Positions 1-8,835 are shown, numbered from the stretch's first letter. The stretch: 46,632 nt of DNA from Bacteroidota bacterium (GCA_024276375.1 JAJRXG010000364.1:1-46632), one strand, 5' to 3'. The notes: generated from the sequence alone by a model not told the origin. Numbers and translations are program-made.

Positions 1-81
1 AAATGCAGAAATCTGTATCGGTTTGCTCCTTTGATTATAACCAACCGTATTAATTTAGATCCCAAACAAACAAGTGGTTAC

Positions 82-1437
82 TTATTCTTGTGCCATCAAT
101 TGATCGATACAAGATTGAAGGAGGAGTTTATATATACCATCATCGGATTCCGTTTGATATGGCTTTAAAGATTCATCTTGTTCATTGTTGGAATAGGCGG
201 TATGAAGAGATTGAACCGAAGAAATATCCTCACCCGCCGTCAACTGAATCTGATCTTTCATATTCTCAAGAATCTTACCTTCACAGGCCGCAGCATTCAT
301 TAAAAGAAATATCTTGCCTGTTTCTCCATAAGTACTTCCCAGATAAATCTCTCCATTTTCGGAATTCCCAATCGCGCTAATTGCTCCATAGGGAGAAAGG
401 TCATATTTTTCTACCACAAAATCCCGATTGGGGTCAATCTTCCACAGACTTCGGCTACATAAATCAGCAACAAATGCTTGCCCTGTCCAATCCGGAAATA
501 ATCCTCCATTGTAAGTCGCACCCCCTACAATATGACACCCTTCATAGTGATCATACTGAAATATGGGTAGTGATTCTAACCGCCTCCTTGTAGGCCTCTC
601 AGAATTGGCTTTGGCTCGACATCCAAAATGATTGCCTCCTTTGTACGACAAGGACTTCATATTCAATTCTTCACCCTCTTTCAATCCGCTGTCAGTAACA
701 TACAGGGATGAAGTGGTTGGTTCTATAAAAAGGTATTTGGGATTTCTTAGACCCAGCAGATAAAACTCAGATTTTACATCCTCCATATCTTTCCATGGAT
801 TGTCTCCGGGTATGGCGTAGTTGCGATCTCTTAAATAGGGAAAATCATCGCCATCAATATTCAACCTTAATACACCACACATCAGTTTATTCATGTCTTG
901 ATTGCAGTCATAGGACACCTCTGTGGCACCTCCATCACCGAGACTGATGTATAAGTATCCATCTCCGCCAAATTCTAATGCACCGCCTTGATTATATCCT
1001 TTGGCAAAAGGTATTTCGATAATCGTCCGGCTACTCCCGGGAATGGCTACATTGGGATCACCGATGACGGTATAACGCTCCACTTTGAGATACCACCTTC
1101 CGGATTTCATTGTGGTATAAGAAACAAAAAAATACGGTGCAAAAGGATAATTGGGATGAAACGCCAGTGCTTTTAGTCCCTTGTCCCCACTTGCGATCAC
1201 CTTGCTCGATATATCTAAAAAAGGTCTATTGCGAACGCTATAAGTGTGTGTATGTTCTATGATTTTAATCATCCCTGCTTGCTCACATACGAAGATCCGG
1301 TTACTCCCATCATGGGCGTTTTCTATGGCTGTCGGATGTTGAAATCCCGACGCTATCTCCACATACTCGGGCTCAGATTGAGCCATACCCACAATCGAGA
1401 TCATCACTAGGATTATCGTTAATATTTGCATTCTCAT
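82..1437 (-). CDS. Secreted PQQ-dependent sugar dehydrogenase-like protein (glucose/sorbosone dehydrogenase family)
   Basis: The 451-residue protein has a signal peptide (about residues 1-21, ending GMAQS) and then a six-bladed propeller of the soluble glucose/sorbosone dehydrogenase and HHIP-like type. Recognisable blade motifs are GLKALAFHPNYPFAPY near residue 90, GGDGYLYISLGDGG near 160 and LGLRNPKYLF near 230. Family members oxidise sugars using PQQ, but many bacterial homologues have no proven substrate, so the substrate is unknown here. After the propeller there is an unassigned C-terminal stretch of about 60 residues. The gene lies downstream of hisIE on the same strand, separated by 86 bp that include a small hairpin (TATGGG/CCCATA at 1491-1507) without a T-run. 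It is probably transcribed separately or by weak read-through, and nothing links it to histidine synthesis. The family call is fairly secure and the enzymatic activity is inferred. Confidence 0.8.
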   Translation of the reverse strand: MRMQILTIILVMISIVGMAQSEPEYVEIASGFQHPTAIENAHDGSNRIFVCEQAGMIKIIEHTHTYSVRNRPFLDISSKVIASGDKGLKALAFHPNYPFAPYFFVSYTTMKSGRWYLKVERYTVIGDPNVAIPGSSRTIIEIPFAKGYNQGGALEFGGDGYLYISLGDGGATEVSYDCNQDMNKLMCGVLRLNIDGDDFPYLRDRNYAIPGDNPWKDMEDVKSEFYLLGLRNPKYLFIEPTTSSLYVTDSGLKEGEELNMKSLSYKGGNHFGCRAKANSERPTRRRLESLPIFQYDHYEGCHIVGGATYNGGLFPDWTGQAFVADLCSRSLWKIDPNRDFVVEKYDLSPYGAISAIGNSENGEIYLGSTYGETGKIFLLMNAAACEGKILENMKDQIQLTAGEDISSVQSLHTAYSNNEQDESLKPYQTESDDGIYKLLLQSCIDQLMAQE

Positions 1438-1523
1438 AGCTCTTTACAGATATGAAGCTATAAAGATTGCTACAATTATCGATATAACGCTATGGGTTTT
1501 CCCCATAAAGGCTTAAAAAACAG

Positions 1524-2120
1524 CTATTTATGCCTTTTGCTGAGGATTTCAACGACATTTGTCAGAGTCATGCCACGGTTTCTAAGCAAAATGAGAAAAT
1601 GATATAGCAAATCGGCCGCCTCTCCCAAGAACAATTCATCATTGTCATCCTTGGCTTCGATCACAAGTTCTACAGCCTCTTCTCCCACTTTCTGAGCAAC
1701 CTTATTAATACCTTTATCAAAAAGACTACTCGTATAGGATCCAGCTAAACGATTGCGATATCGGTCATCGATTATTGTTTCGAGTCTCCCGAGGAAACCG
1801 TATGTTTCAGGTGCATTAATGCTTCCCCAACAGGTATCAGTACCACGATGACAAGTCGGCCCTTGGGGTTGTGCCTGAACCAGTATCGTATCATTGTCAC
1901 AGTCGAGTGCCATACTGACAAAAACTAAAACGTTGCCACTAGTCTCTCCTTTAGTCCATAGGGTATCTCTCGAACGACTCCAGAAGGTCACCAATCCCGA
2001 AGCCTTCGTCTGCTCAATTGAGGCTTCATTCATATAACCAAGCATAAGCACTTGTCGTGTCGTAGCATCTTGAACAATGGCCGGAACCAAACCTTGGTTA
2101 TCGTATTTGGGTTGTATCAT
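1524..2120 (-). CDS. hisIE: Bifunctional phosphoribosyl-AMP cyclohydrolase / phosphoribosyl-ATP pyrophosphatase
   Basis: HisIE carries out the second and third steps of histidine synthesis, converting PR-ATP to PR-AMP and opening its ring. The N-terminal half (about 1-105) is HisI, with the metal-binding region DCDNDTILVQ followed by Cys residues in PTCHRGTDTCWG. The C-terminal half (about 110-198) is HisE, with the helical motif GEEAVELVIEAKDDN and AADLLYHFLILL. The length of 198 residues is normal for the fused form. It is the last gene of the his operon and begins 5 bp after hisF. The ATG start gives the usual N-terminus MIQPKYDNQGLVPAIVQD. Confidence 0.97.
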   Translation of the reverse strand: MIQPKYDNQGLVPAIVQDATTRQVLMLGYMNEASIEQTKASGLVTFWSRSRDTLWTKGETSGNVLVFVSMALDCDNDTILVQAQPQGPTCHRGTDTCWGSINAPETYGFLGRLETIIDDRYRNRLAGSYTSSLFDKGINKVAQKVGEEAVELVIEAKDDNDELFLGEAADLLYHFLILLRNRGMTLTNVVEILSKRHK

Positions 2121-2125
2121 ATTGA

Positions 2126-2881
2126 TTATAATCTGATGGGAATCTGAGCTAAATGCAAGTACTGCTTGAGTTCAGGTATGGGTATTTCATCAAAGTGAAA
2201 TATACTCGCAGCAAGACCTGCATCTGCCTTCCCTATTGTAAAAACCTCTTTAAAATGCTCTTTTGTTCCCGCTCCACCTGAAGCGATTATAGGAATACTC
2301 AATAAGGTACTCATATGAGACAACATATCACAGGCAAATCCTTGATGAGTACCATCGTGATCCATAGACGTAAACAAAATCTCTCCCGCGCCGAGATCCT
2401 CCATCTGTCGTGCCCAGTCTAACAGGTCGATACCTGTCGATCGAGATCCTCCATGAGTGTAAACAGACCATCGATCTCCCTCTTTGCGGGCATCTATGGC
2501 AACAACTAAACACTGCGATCCAAATTCCCGAGCAATCTCAGCTGCCAAGGCCGGTCGTTGTACAACGGCACTATTGATACTCACTTTGTCCGCTCCTTGA
2601 GTGAGTAATTTCCTGACTTTCTCAACGTCATAAATACCTCCACCAACTGTAAACGGTATGTTGATTTGCTCCGCTACACGGCGTACCAATTCATAAATCG
2701 TCTCTCTCTCTTCAATAGTAGCCGAAATATCCAGAAAGACAAGTTCGTCTGCTCCTTGAGCTGCATATTTGGATGCCAATTCCACTGGATCGCCCGCATC
2801 TCTTAAGTTAACAAAATTGATCCCTTTTACCGTACGTCCATTTTTGACATCGAGACACGGAATAATTCTTTTGGTCAGCAT
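2126..2881 (-). CDS. hisF: Imidazole glycerol phosphate synthase cyclase subunit
   Basis: HisF is the cyclase subunit of the HisH-HisF complex. It uses ammonia delivered by HisH to convert PRFAR into imidazole glycerol phosphate and AICAR. The (beta/alpha)8 barrel is visible from the half-barrel repeats, with catalytic aspartates in [10 protein letters not shown] (near residue 9) and in [10 protein letters not shown] (near 130), and phosphate-binding motifs FTVGGGI and IIASGGAG. The ORF track starts at a TTG (2887) that overlaps the hisA stop. I prefer the ATG at 2881, which gives the standard [11 protein letters not shown] start and a 251-residue protein, 2 bp after the hisA TGA. Confidence 0.97.
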   Translation of the reverse strand: MLTKRIIPCLDVKNGRTVKGINFVNLRDAGDPVELASKYAAQGADELVFLDISATIEERETIYELVRRVAEQINIPFTVGGGIYDVEKVRKLLTQGADKVSINSAVVQRPALAAEIAREFGSQCLVVAIDARKEGDRWSVYTHGGSRSTGIDLLDWARQMEDLGAGEILFTSMDHDGTHQGFACDMLSHMSTLLSIPIIASGGAGTKEHFKEVFTIGKADAGLAASIFHFDEIPIPELKQYLHLAQIPIRL

Positions 2882-2883
2882 AA

Positions 2884-3603
2884 TCAACTAAATGCTTTGC
2901 GCAATTCTATCAAATCAATCAAGCCTTCATAATAGGCCTTGCCGATAATGACACCTTTTACTCCCATCTCTTCCAGTATTTTAATTTCTTTGATAGAAGA
3001 TACACCTCCACTGGCGATCAAAAATATATCAGGAAAGTTCTCAAGTATGGTATCGTACATCTTCAGAGCCGTACCCTCCATCATGCCATCCTTGCTTACA
3101 TCTGTACAGACAAAGTATTTGGCTCCGGCATCAACAAAGCTATTTATGAATTCCAGAAGATTGTAATCAGAAGTCTCTTGCCATCCATTGACGGAAATCC
3201 TCCCGTCCTTTACATCTGCACCTATTATGATCTGCTCGGGACTATATCTCATCAACCAAAACTTAACCAAATTAGGATTCCGAACCGCCAGACTACCTAT
3301 ATTGACCTGATTAGCTCCGGATCTCAATACCTGAACCAATGAATCCTCACTCTTGACACCTCCTCCAAAATCAATCTTTAAGTTGGTTTCTAAAGCAAGT
3401 TGATTCAATACAAATAGGTTATGCGGATGACGTCCTTTGGCTCCTTGAAGATCGACAAGATGCAGATATTCGTATCCCATAGATTCTATTTCTCTAGCGA
3501 CATCTATGGGTGATTTAGAATACACCTTCTTCTCCTTATAGTCACCTTGTGTCAGTCTTACACATTGACCATCAATAATATCTATTGCCGGTATCAATCT
3601 CAT
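2884..3603 (-). CDS. hisA: 1-(5-phosphoribosyl)-5-[(5-phosphoribosylamino)methylideneamino]imidazole-4-carboxamide isomerase
   Basis: HisA isomerises ProFAR to PRFAR through an Amadori rearrangement. The 239-residue barrel has the paired catalytic aspartates in [13 protein letters not shown] (residue 8) and [11 protein letters not shown] (near 127), plus the phosphate-binding loops DFGGGV and IASGGVS. It has the typical length and no insertions. It begins 3 bp after the hisH stop and is followed immediately by hisF, its paralogue. Confidence 0.97.
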   Translation of the reverse strand: MRLIPAIDIIDGQCVRLTQGDYKEKKVYSKSPIDVAREIESMGYEYLHLVDLQGAKGRHPHNLFVLNQLALETNLKIDFGGGVKSEDSLVQVLRSGANQVNIGSLAVRNPNLVKFWLMRYSPEQIIIGADVKDGRISVNGWQETSDYNLLEFINSFVDAGAKYFVCTDVSKDGMMEGTALKMYDTILENFPDIFLIASGGVSSIKEIKILEEMGVKGVIIGKAYYEGLIDLIELRKAFS

Positions 3604-3606
3604 AAT

Positions 3607-4203
3607 TTATGTTATGCTTCCTTTGACAAAATTAGCAAGAAGGGTTGACCCTATCTTTCCACTTTTTTCAGCATGACACTGAATGCCCCAAAAATTGTCC
3701 TTTCTAATGACAGCTGAAAATACCTCGCCATATGTACATCGAGCGATCGTCTCCTGCATCAATGGTACATAGTAACTATGAACAAAATAAAAATAACTCT
3801 TATCCGCGATATCAGTCCATAACACATCGTCTTCTTCTATATGTACTGTGTTCCATCCCATATGCGGTATTTTGAGCCCCGATGCTACATCAAATTTTCT
3901 CACACATCTATCAACGATGCCCAGACATGCTATATTCCCTTCCTCAGAACGCTTACACATCAACTGCATTCCAACACATATCCCCAACACAGGTTGTGTC
4001 AATTGTCTAATCACTGTTGTCAAATTTCTCCTGCGCAATGCATCCATCGCCGCCGCAGCATGACCGACACCGGGAAAAATCACCTTCTCCGCAGCTCTTA
4101 ACTGTTCAGCATCATCCGTAAGAACATAACTCACATCCAAGCGATCAAGTGCATTCATAACTGATCGAGTGTTGCCTGCATCATAATCGATAATCGCAAT
4201 CAT
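3607..4203 (-). CDS. hisH: Imidazole glycerol phosphate synthase glutaminase subunit
   Basis: HisH hydrolyses glutamine and channels ammonia to HisF. The class I glutamine amidotransferase fold is shown by DYDAGNTRSV at the N-terminus, the nucleophile elbow LGICVGMQLM with the catalytic Cys near residue 76, and the His/Glu pair in QCHAEKS near residue 178. The usual wording of that last motif is QFHPEKS, so F and P are replaced but the catalytic His and Glu are kept. Its ATG overlaps the hisB stop in an ATGA arrangement, implying translational coupling. The length of 198 residues is normal. Confidence 0.96.
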   Translation of the reverse strand: MIAIIDYDAGNTRSVMNALDRLDVSYVLTDDAEQLRAAEKVIFPGVGHAAAAMDALRRRNLTTVIRQLTQPVLGICVGMQLMCKRSEEGNIACLGIVDRCVRKFDVASGLKIPHMGWNTVHIEEDDVLWTDIADKSYFYFVHSYYVPLMQETIARCTYGEVFSAVIRKDNFWGIQCHAEKSGKIGSTLLANFVKGSIT

Positions 4204-5324
4204 AACACTCCTTTGGTTGAAGGCAACTGATCACTCGTCCCATCTCTGACTACACTCATCTTTATCGCTTTCGCAAATGCCTTAAAGACACCTTCTATCT
4301 TATGATGCTCATTCTCTCCTTCCGCTTTGATATTCAGATTGCATTGTGCATGATCGGAAAACGATTTGAAAAAATGATAAAACATCTCTGTAGGAACATC
4401 TCCAACATACTCCCTATTAAAATGAACATCCCATTCTATCCATGCCCGACCACCCCAATCCAAGGCTACTTGTGCAAGTACATCATCCATAGGCAGACAA
4501 AATCCATAACGCTCAATGCCTACTTTTTTGCCCAAAGCTTCCCTAAACGCTCTACCCAGAGCAATCCCCGTATCCTCTATCGTGTGATGTTCATCTATCT
4601 CAAGGTCTCCCCTCGCCTCTATCGTTAAGTCCAACTGCCCATGTCGAGCAATCTGGTTGAGCATATGATCAAAAAAATGTAATCCCGTATCAATATTTCC
4701 ACGTCCTTGACCATCGAGATCCAAATCTATACAAATCCTTGTCTCATAGGTCGATCTCAATAGACGTGCTTGTCTCGGCAAATCCTTCAAATAGTCGTAA
4801 ATCTCCTTCCAGGAATCCGCCCTGAGTACTACGTCATTACTTAATTCTACCGGGACTTTAGCCTCTCTTCCCATATCCTCATGAAGAAAAATCCCCTTTG
4901 CTCCTAGATTTTTGGCCAACTCCATATCACTCCACCTGTCACCGATCACATATGATCCCGCCAGATCATACGAACCCCGAAAATACTTCTTGAGCATTCC
5001 GATACCCGGCTTTCGATAGGGTGAACCATCTGACTCCAGACTCCTATCTATATGAATTTCTTCAAATACTATTCCTTCCCCAGCCAGCGTTTCCACCATC
5101 AACTCTTGCAATGGCCAAAAATCAGATTCCGGATAGCTATCTGTCCCCAAGCCATCTTGATTGGTGACCATCACAAGTCGATAATCCAGTTCTCGTACGA
5201 TCTTGCCCAAATAAGTCATCATCATCGGAAAAAATGAAAACTTACTCAATTGATCCACTTGGTAATCTTCCTTAGGTTCACGGATCAACGTGCCATCTCT
5301 ATCTATAAACAATACTTTCTTCAT
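4200..5324 (-). CDS. hisB: Bifunctional histidinol-phosphatase / imidazoleglycerol-phosphate dehydratase
   Basis: This is a fused two-domain HisB of 374 residues. The N-terminal HAD-type phosphatase (about 1-165) has the nucleophile motif FIDRDGTLI and VIGDRWSDMELAKNLGA. The C-terminal dehydratase (about 180-374) has the metal-binding histidine motifs EHHTIEDTGIALG and EHHKIEGVFKAFAKA, and FDHMLNQIARHG. It supplies both the IGP dehydration step and the histidinol-phosphate phosphatase step, so no separate hisN is needed. It overlaps hisC by 4 bp upstream and hisH by 4 bp downstream. Confidence 0.97.
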   Translation of the reverse strand: MKKVLFIDRDGTLIREPKEDYQVDQLSKFSFFPMMMTYLGKIVRELDYRLVMVTNQDGLGTDSYPESDFWPLQELMVETLAGEGIVFEEIHIDRSLESDGSPYRKPGIGMLKKYFRGSYDLAGSYVIGDRWSDMELAKNLGAKGIFLHEDMGREAKVPVELSNDVVLRADSWKEIYDYLKDLPRQARLLRSTYETRICIDLDLDGQGRGNIDTGLHFFDHMLNQIARHGQLDLTIEARGDLEIDEHHTIEDTGIALGRAFREALGKKVGIERYGFCLPMDDVLAQVALDWGGRAWIEWDVHFNREYVGDVPTEMFYHFFKSFSDHAQCNLNIKAEGENEHHKIEGVFKAFAKAIKMSVVRDGTSDQLPSTKGVL

Positions 5325-6364
5325 TTTTTATTCAAAGCATAAAATTCATTAATGTTTGCTATGAGTTGTGCATTCTCATCATGCATACCCACAGTGATTC
5401 TCAAGCATTGCTCACAGCCCGGAAGTGTGCTTCGATCGCGTACTATGATACCATGATCTTCTAAAAAATCCTTCAACTCAAGATGATCCTCAAAGCGTAC
5501 CAATAAAAAATTTGATTCAGAGGGATATATCTTTATCACTTCCTCAATCCCCGACAGAAATCTTCTCATGCGTTCCCTTTCGGAAATAATGGATGCCAAA
5601 TCACCAGACTCCATCAAGGCAGTTATGAGTTCTTCGGCTATCTCTTGAGTCAATGACCCAATATTATACGGTGGCTTGACTTTATTCAAATACTTGACAA
5701 CAACCACATCAGCATAACAAATCCCGACCCTCAATCCAGCCCCTCCCAAGGACTTAGAAAACGTCTGCAAGACAATGAGATGATTCAACCGCTCTATCTC
5801 CTTTAGCAGAGAATCCTGTTGACTAAAGTCAATATAAGCCTCATCCACTACGACTATTCCCTGCCAACCTTCTATAACAGTAAGTAAGTCGGATGGGTTG
5901 AGGTCATTGCCGGTCGGATTATTGGGAGAACACATAAAGAGTAACTTGTTATGCTCTGTCTGATCTCTCAAACAAGCATCTACATCAAGTTGAAAGTCTA
6001 AATTCAATGGTATGCTTTCTACCGCAACATCATGGATACGCGAGGATACTTCATACATTCCAAATGTCGGTTCTATAACCCGCACTATGTCCTTGCCCGG
6101 AACACAAAATGTCCGTATGATCATATCTATTATCTCATCAGAACCATTGCCCAATATGATCTGATCCACCTCAATATTTCTCCATTGTGCGATCTTGGCT
6201 CGTAACTTTTTATGAAAGGGATCGGGATACCTATTGTATCGCGATGGCTCGGGATGCTCATTGGCATCTAAGTATATATCCGCATGACCGGCAAATTCTG
6301 ATCTTGCAGATCGAAATGGTCTCAGGGATACAATATTGGGTCTTACCAAAGCTTCTAAATTCAT
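5321..6364 (-). CDS. hisC: Histidinol-phosphate aminotransferase
   Basis: HisC transfers an amino group from glutamate to imidazole acetol phosphate. The 347-residue fold-type I PLP enzyme shows YLDANEHPEPSRYNRYPDP near the N-terminus, the CSPNNPTGN motif near residue 145, VVDEAYIDF near 173, and the PLP-lysine motif TFSKSLGGAGLRVG near 203. These are diagnostic for HisC rather than for generic class II aminotransferases. It overlaps hisD by 4 bp (ATGA type) and hisB by 4 bp. Confidence 0.97.
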   Translation of the reverse strand: MNLEALVRPNIVSLRPFRSARSEFAGHADIYLDANEHPEPSRYNRYPDPFHKKLRAKIAQWRNIEVDQIILGNGSDEIIDMIIRTFCVPGKDIVRVIEPTFGMYEVSSRIHDVAVESIPLNLDFQLDVDACLRDQTEHNKLLFMCSPNNPTGNDLNPSDLLTVIEGWQGIVVVDEAYIDFSQQDSLLKEIERLNHLIVLQTFSKSLGGAGLRVGICYADVVVVKYLNKVKPPYNIGSLTQEIAEELITALMESGDLASIISERERMRRFLSGIEEVIKIYPSESNFLLVRFEDHLELKDFLEDHGIIVRDRSTLPGCEQCLRITVGMHDENAQLIANINEFYALNKK

Positions 6365-7656
6365 AACCGTTTCATTCTTATGCTTACCGAATTTGCATGT
6401 CCTGCTAGCTTCTCGTGTTCCGCCATAGTAATAACTGTAGCGCCAAGATTATTGAGCCCACTTGGGTTCATTTCTTGAAATGTTATCTTCTTCACAAATG
6501 AATCCAAAGACAAACCGCTATATGATTTGGCATATCCCGAAGTGGGGAGTGTGTGATTGGTACCGGAAGCATAGTCCCCGACACTCTCCGGTGTCCAATG
6601 ACCTATAAAAACAGATCCGGCATTTCGGATCATTGGCAACATCTCTCGACCGTTGTCCAAGGCCAATATCAAATGCTCCGGAGCATAGTCATTGATAAAA
6701 TCAAAAGCTCTCCTGACATCCTTGATTACACACGCAAAACCATGTCCCAAGGCTCGTATGGCCAACAATTTTCTCGGAAGTTGATCTAATTGCTCAATCA
6801 AATGATCGTTAACCGCATGAACTATCTGCTCTGTTGTGGCCACCAGTATGACTTGGCTATCAGCACCATGTTCAGCTTGTGAAATCAGATCCGCGGCAAC
6901 AAATTCAGGATAACAAGTCTCATCCGCATATACCAAAACCTCTGAAGGCCCCGCAGGAAGATCTATCGCAATACCATACTCTAAAGCCTTCATCTTAGCA
7001 GTGGTAACATATTGATTGCCAGGGCCAAATACTTTGTTGACTCTAGGAATTGTTTCCGTACCGAACACCATACCCGCAATCGCTTGTGCCCCTCCCACCA
7101 TGTATATGCGCCTCAAACCACATCTTGCCGCCGCGTACAGAATGGCCGGATGTACAGATCCATCTGCTCGCGGGGGTGTACACAATACAACGTTGGCACA
7201 ACCTGCTATCTGTGCCGGAATAGCCAACATCAAGACAGTGCTGAACAATGGAGCAGTTCCTCCCGGTACATACAAACCTACACTTTGGATCGCTCGCATC
7301 TCCCGCCAACAAGTTACACCTTGAGTCGTCTCGATCTCCTGTGGCTCATATTGTTGCACTCTATGAAATGAAGCAATATTGGCATAAGCTTGATCGATCG
7401 CTCTACGAAGATCATCCGGTATATCGGGTTTGACCAAAACCTCTTGATCAATATGTACTACAACATCATCTATTGCCACTTGGTCAAATCGCTTTGTCAA
7501 TTCGATGAGGCCGCGATCTCCACTAGATCGGACTTGTTCAAACACTTCATCCATCAACGAAGACAACTCCGCTTGATTGATCTCCGGTCGTTGCACCAGT
7601 CGAGCTATCTGATCCTTTGAAGGTTCTATATGTATCCTGAGTTGGGAATATTGCAT
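6361..7656 (-). CDS. hisD: Histidinol dehydrogenase
   Basis: HisD oxidises histidinol to histidine in two NAD-dependent steps with a zinc ion. The 431-residue protein has the family signatures VGLYVPGGTAPLFSTVLM, VFGPGNQYVTTAKM, DLPAGPSEVLVYAD and ISQAEHGADSQVILV, and near the C-terminus TNHTLPTSGYAKSYSGLSL. The His/Glu pair EHLIL near residue 325 belongs to the active site. The start overlaps the hisG stop (TGATG), so translation is probably coupled. Confidence 0.97.
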   Translation of the reverse strand: MQYSQLRIHIEPSKDQIARLVQRPEINQAELSSLMDEVFEQVRSSGDRGLIELTKRFDQVAIDDVVVHIDQEVLVKPDIPDDLRRAIDQAYANIASFHRVQQYEPQEIETTQGVTCWREMRAIQSVGLYVPGGTAPLFSTVLMLAIPAQIAGCANVVLCTPPRADGSVHPAILYAAARCGLRRIYMVGGAQAIAGMVFGTETIPRVNKVFGPGNQYVTTAKMKALEYGIAIDLPAGPSEVLVYADETCYPEFVAADLISQAEHGADSQVILVATTEQIVHAVNDHLIEQLDQLPRKLLAIRALGHGFACVIKDVRRAFDFINDYAPEHLILALDNGREMLPMIRNAGSVFIGHWTPESVGDYASGTNHTLPTSGYAKSYSGLSLDSFVKKITFQEMNPSGLNNLGATVITMAEHEKLAGHANSVSIRMKRL

Positions 7657-8510
7657 CAGACGACCATTTTTTCGATGGGAACTATCAATATGTCCTCTGC
7701 CCCCAATTCTTTCAATCTATTGATGACATTCCAAAAATCATCTTCTCTAATCACAGAATGAAGCGAACTCCACCCCGCTTCTACTAGTGGCAATACAGTC
7801 GGACTTTTTAGTACAGGTAGCACAGAACTTATTTGCTCTATGCGCTCATTGGGAACATTCATCAATATGTATCTGTTCTGTTGTGCTTTTAAGACTGTGC
7901 GGATTCGAAACAAAAGTTGATCAACAAGCGCTCGTTTTTTCGCAGTGAGATTCTTATTGATCGCAAGACAAGCTTGAGATTGCAATATCACCGTCTGCTC
8001 TTCAAGGCCATTTTTAAACAAGGTGCTCCCAGAACTCACCAAATCGCAGATGGCGTCTGCCAATCCAATATTGGGAGCAATTTCAACCGATCCGCTGATC
8101 AAATGGATACTGGCATCAATACCATTATCATCAAGAAACTTTGTCAAGGTATTGGGATAAGAAGTGGCGATGCGCTTGCCCTGTAGATCTTGGATATCTC
8201 TATAAGATACCCCTTTGGGCAAGGCAATTGACAAACGGCATTTTTGAAATCCGAGGTATTCTATAATCTCAACATCGGCTTCCTTCTCGATAATCGTATT
8301 CTCACCGAGTACAGCTATATCAGCGACACCGTCTTCAAGGTACTTGGGTATATCGCTATTGCGGAGAAACAATGCATGCGCATCAAATCCCCGAAAGGCG
8401 GCACGCAATTGGTCATTGGTGTTATGCACCCGCAGTCCAATACTTCCTAACAATCTGGTCGTATCGTCATAGAGACGTCCTGATTTTTGTATTGCGATGT
8501 TTAAACTCAT
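7656..8510 (-). CDS. hisG: ATP phosphoribosyltransferase, long form with C-terminal regulatory domain
   Basis: HisG is the committing, feedback-controlled step: ATP plus PRPP gives PR-ATP. With 284 residues it is the long (hexameric) form. The periplasmic-binding-like catalytic halves come first (LNIAIQKSGRLYDD, then the PRPP-binding region DLVSSGSTLFKNGL near residue 160). A C-terminal ACT-like domain of about 75 residues follows (SPTVLPLVEAGWSSLHSVI). No HisZ is needed or seen. It is the first structural gene of the operon, and its ATG lies only 12 nt after the T-run of a terminator hairpin, which itself follows a short His-containing leader ORF. Confidence 0.97.
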   Translation of the reverse strand: MSLNIAIQKSGRLYDDTTRLLGSIGLRVHNTNDQLRAAFRGFDAHALFLRNSDIPKYLEDGVADIAVLGENTIIEKEADVEIIEYLGFQKCRLSIALPKGVSYRDIQDLQGKRIATSYPNTLTKFLDDNGIDASIHLISGSVEIAPNIGLADAICDLVSSGSTLFKNGLEEQTVILQSQACLAINKNLTAKKRALVDQLLFRIRTVLKAQQNRYILMNVPNERIEQISSVLPVLKSPTVLPLVEAGWSSLHSVIREDDFWNVINRLKELGAEDILIVPIEKMVV

Positions 8511-8521
8511 TGTTAAGCATT

Positions 8522-8551
8522 AAAAAACCCGCTTGCTTGTGGCGAGCGGGT
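8522..8551 (-). terminator. Intrinsic terminator in the his operon leader (candidate attenuator)
   Basis: On the minus strand the stem ACCCGCT/AGCGGGT, extended inward by two more pairs across a C-A mismatch, closes a CACAA loop and is followed by six T residues. It lies between the leader ORF stop (8585) and the hisG ATG (8510), so it would stop transcription before the structural genes unless prevented. The segment GTGGGGGT inside the leader ORF (8606-8613) can pair with ACCC and CCAC of the terminator's 5' side, giving a possible antiterminator. The hairpin is seen directly; its role as an attenuator is inferred. Confidence 0.85.
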
Positions 8552-8584
8552 CAATTTATCTAAATTAATTCTTCCTCACAAAGA

Positions 8585-8656
8585 TCATAGACACCATATC
8601 TCCACACCCCCACTTGAGGTAATATGATTGCGATGATGCCTACCAAAAATTTTCAT
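8585..8656 (-). CDS. Putative histidine-operon leader peptide (23 aa)
   Basis: This short ORF is absent from the ORF track. It starts at ATG 8656, stops at TGA 8585, and encodes MKIFGRHHRNHITSS followed by GGVEIWCL. Three His codons fall within five positions (7, 8 and 11), an extreme enrichment directly upstream of a complete his operon. A terminator hairpin lies 33 nt after its stop. In enterobacteria, ribosome stalling on leader His codons controls his attenuation; by analogy the same mechanism is proposed here. A promoter-like box TATACTTG ends 4 nt before the ATG, so the mRNA may be nearly leaderless, like several other genes in this window. Translation is not proven. Confidence 0.7.
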   Translation of the reverse strand: MKIFGRHHRNHITSSGGVEIWCL

Positions 8657-8660
8657 AACA

Positions 8661-8668
8661 CAAGTATA
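8661..8668 (-). promoter_or_regulatory. Candidate -7 box of the his operon promoter (TATACTTG)
   Basis: TATACTTG differs at one position from the Bacteroidota -7 consensus TAnnTTTG and sits 4 nt upstream of the leader-peptide ATG. I could not find a convincing TTTG -33 element at the expected distance, so the assignment is tentative. Confidence 0.4.
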
Positions 8669-8761
8669 AAGCAAATTTTTGAATAATTTGCCCTCTATTT
8701 ATTGTTCAAAACAATATACCTCAATCAAAAGCATAAAGGTCTTGACCCAACTTCTTTAGGA

Positions 8762-8835
8762 TTACTATTCAGGAGGGTGCTTTTGAAATAAAAAAAGGCA
8801 ATTTTTTCGTCAGATGACGCCTACCTGAATAGTAA
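8762..8835. repeat. 74-bp structured inverted repeat between the his leader and the ABC exporter
   Basis: Perfect 12-bp arms TTACTATTCAGG (8762-8773) and CCTGAATAGTAA (8824-8835) enclose 50 bp. The interior holds an A-rich/T-rich pair (AAAAAAA then TTTTTT) and a small dyad CGTCAGATGACG. The rest of 8511-8973 holds the his leader on the minus strand and, on the plus strand, a weak promoter-like TATCTTGT at 8949. No other gene is visible there. The function is unknown; a mobile-element remnant or a structured transcript are both possible. Confidence 0.6.

Noticed and set aside
90-380. Plus-strand 96-aa ORF opposite the PQQ-type protein gene
   Set aside because: It is antisense to a strongly supported CDS and shows no protein family features. 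The same holds for the many other track ORFs inside real genes.
1491-1507. Hairpin TATGGG/CCCATA after hisIE as the his operon terminator
   Set aside because: Only six pairs and no T-run on the minus strand; it may end transcription poorly or not at all.
7012-7371. Long ORFs (119, 102 and 89 aa) antisense or out of frame within hisD
   Set aside because: They are shadows of the hisD coding pattern; hisD itself has all family motifs.
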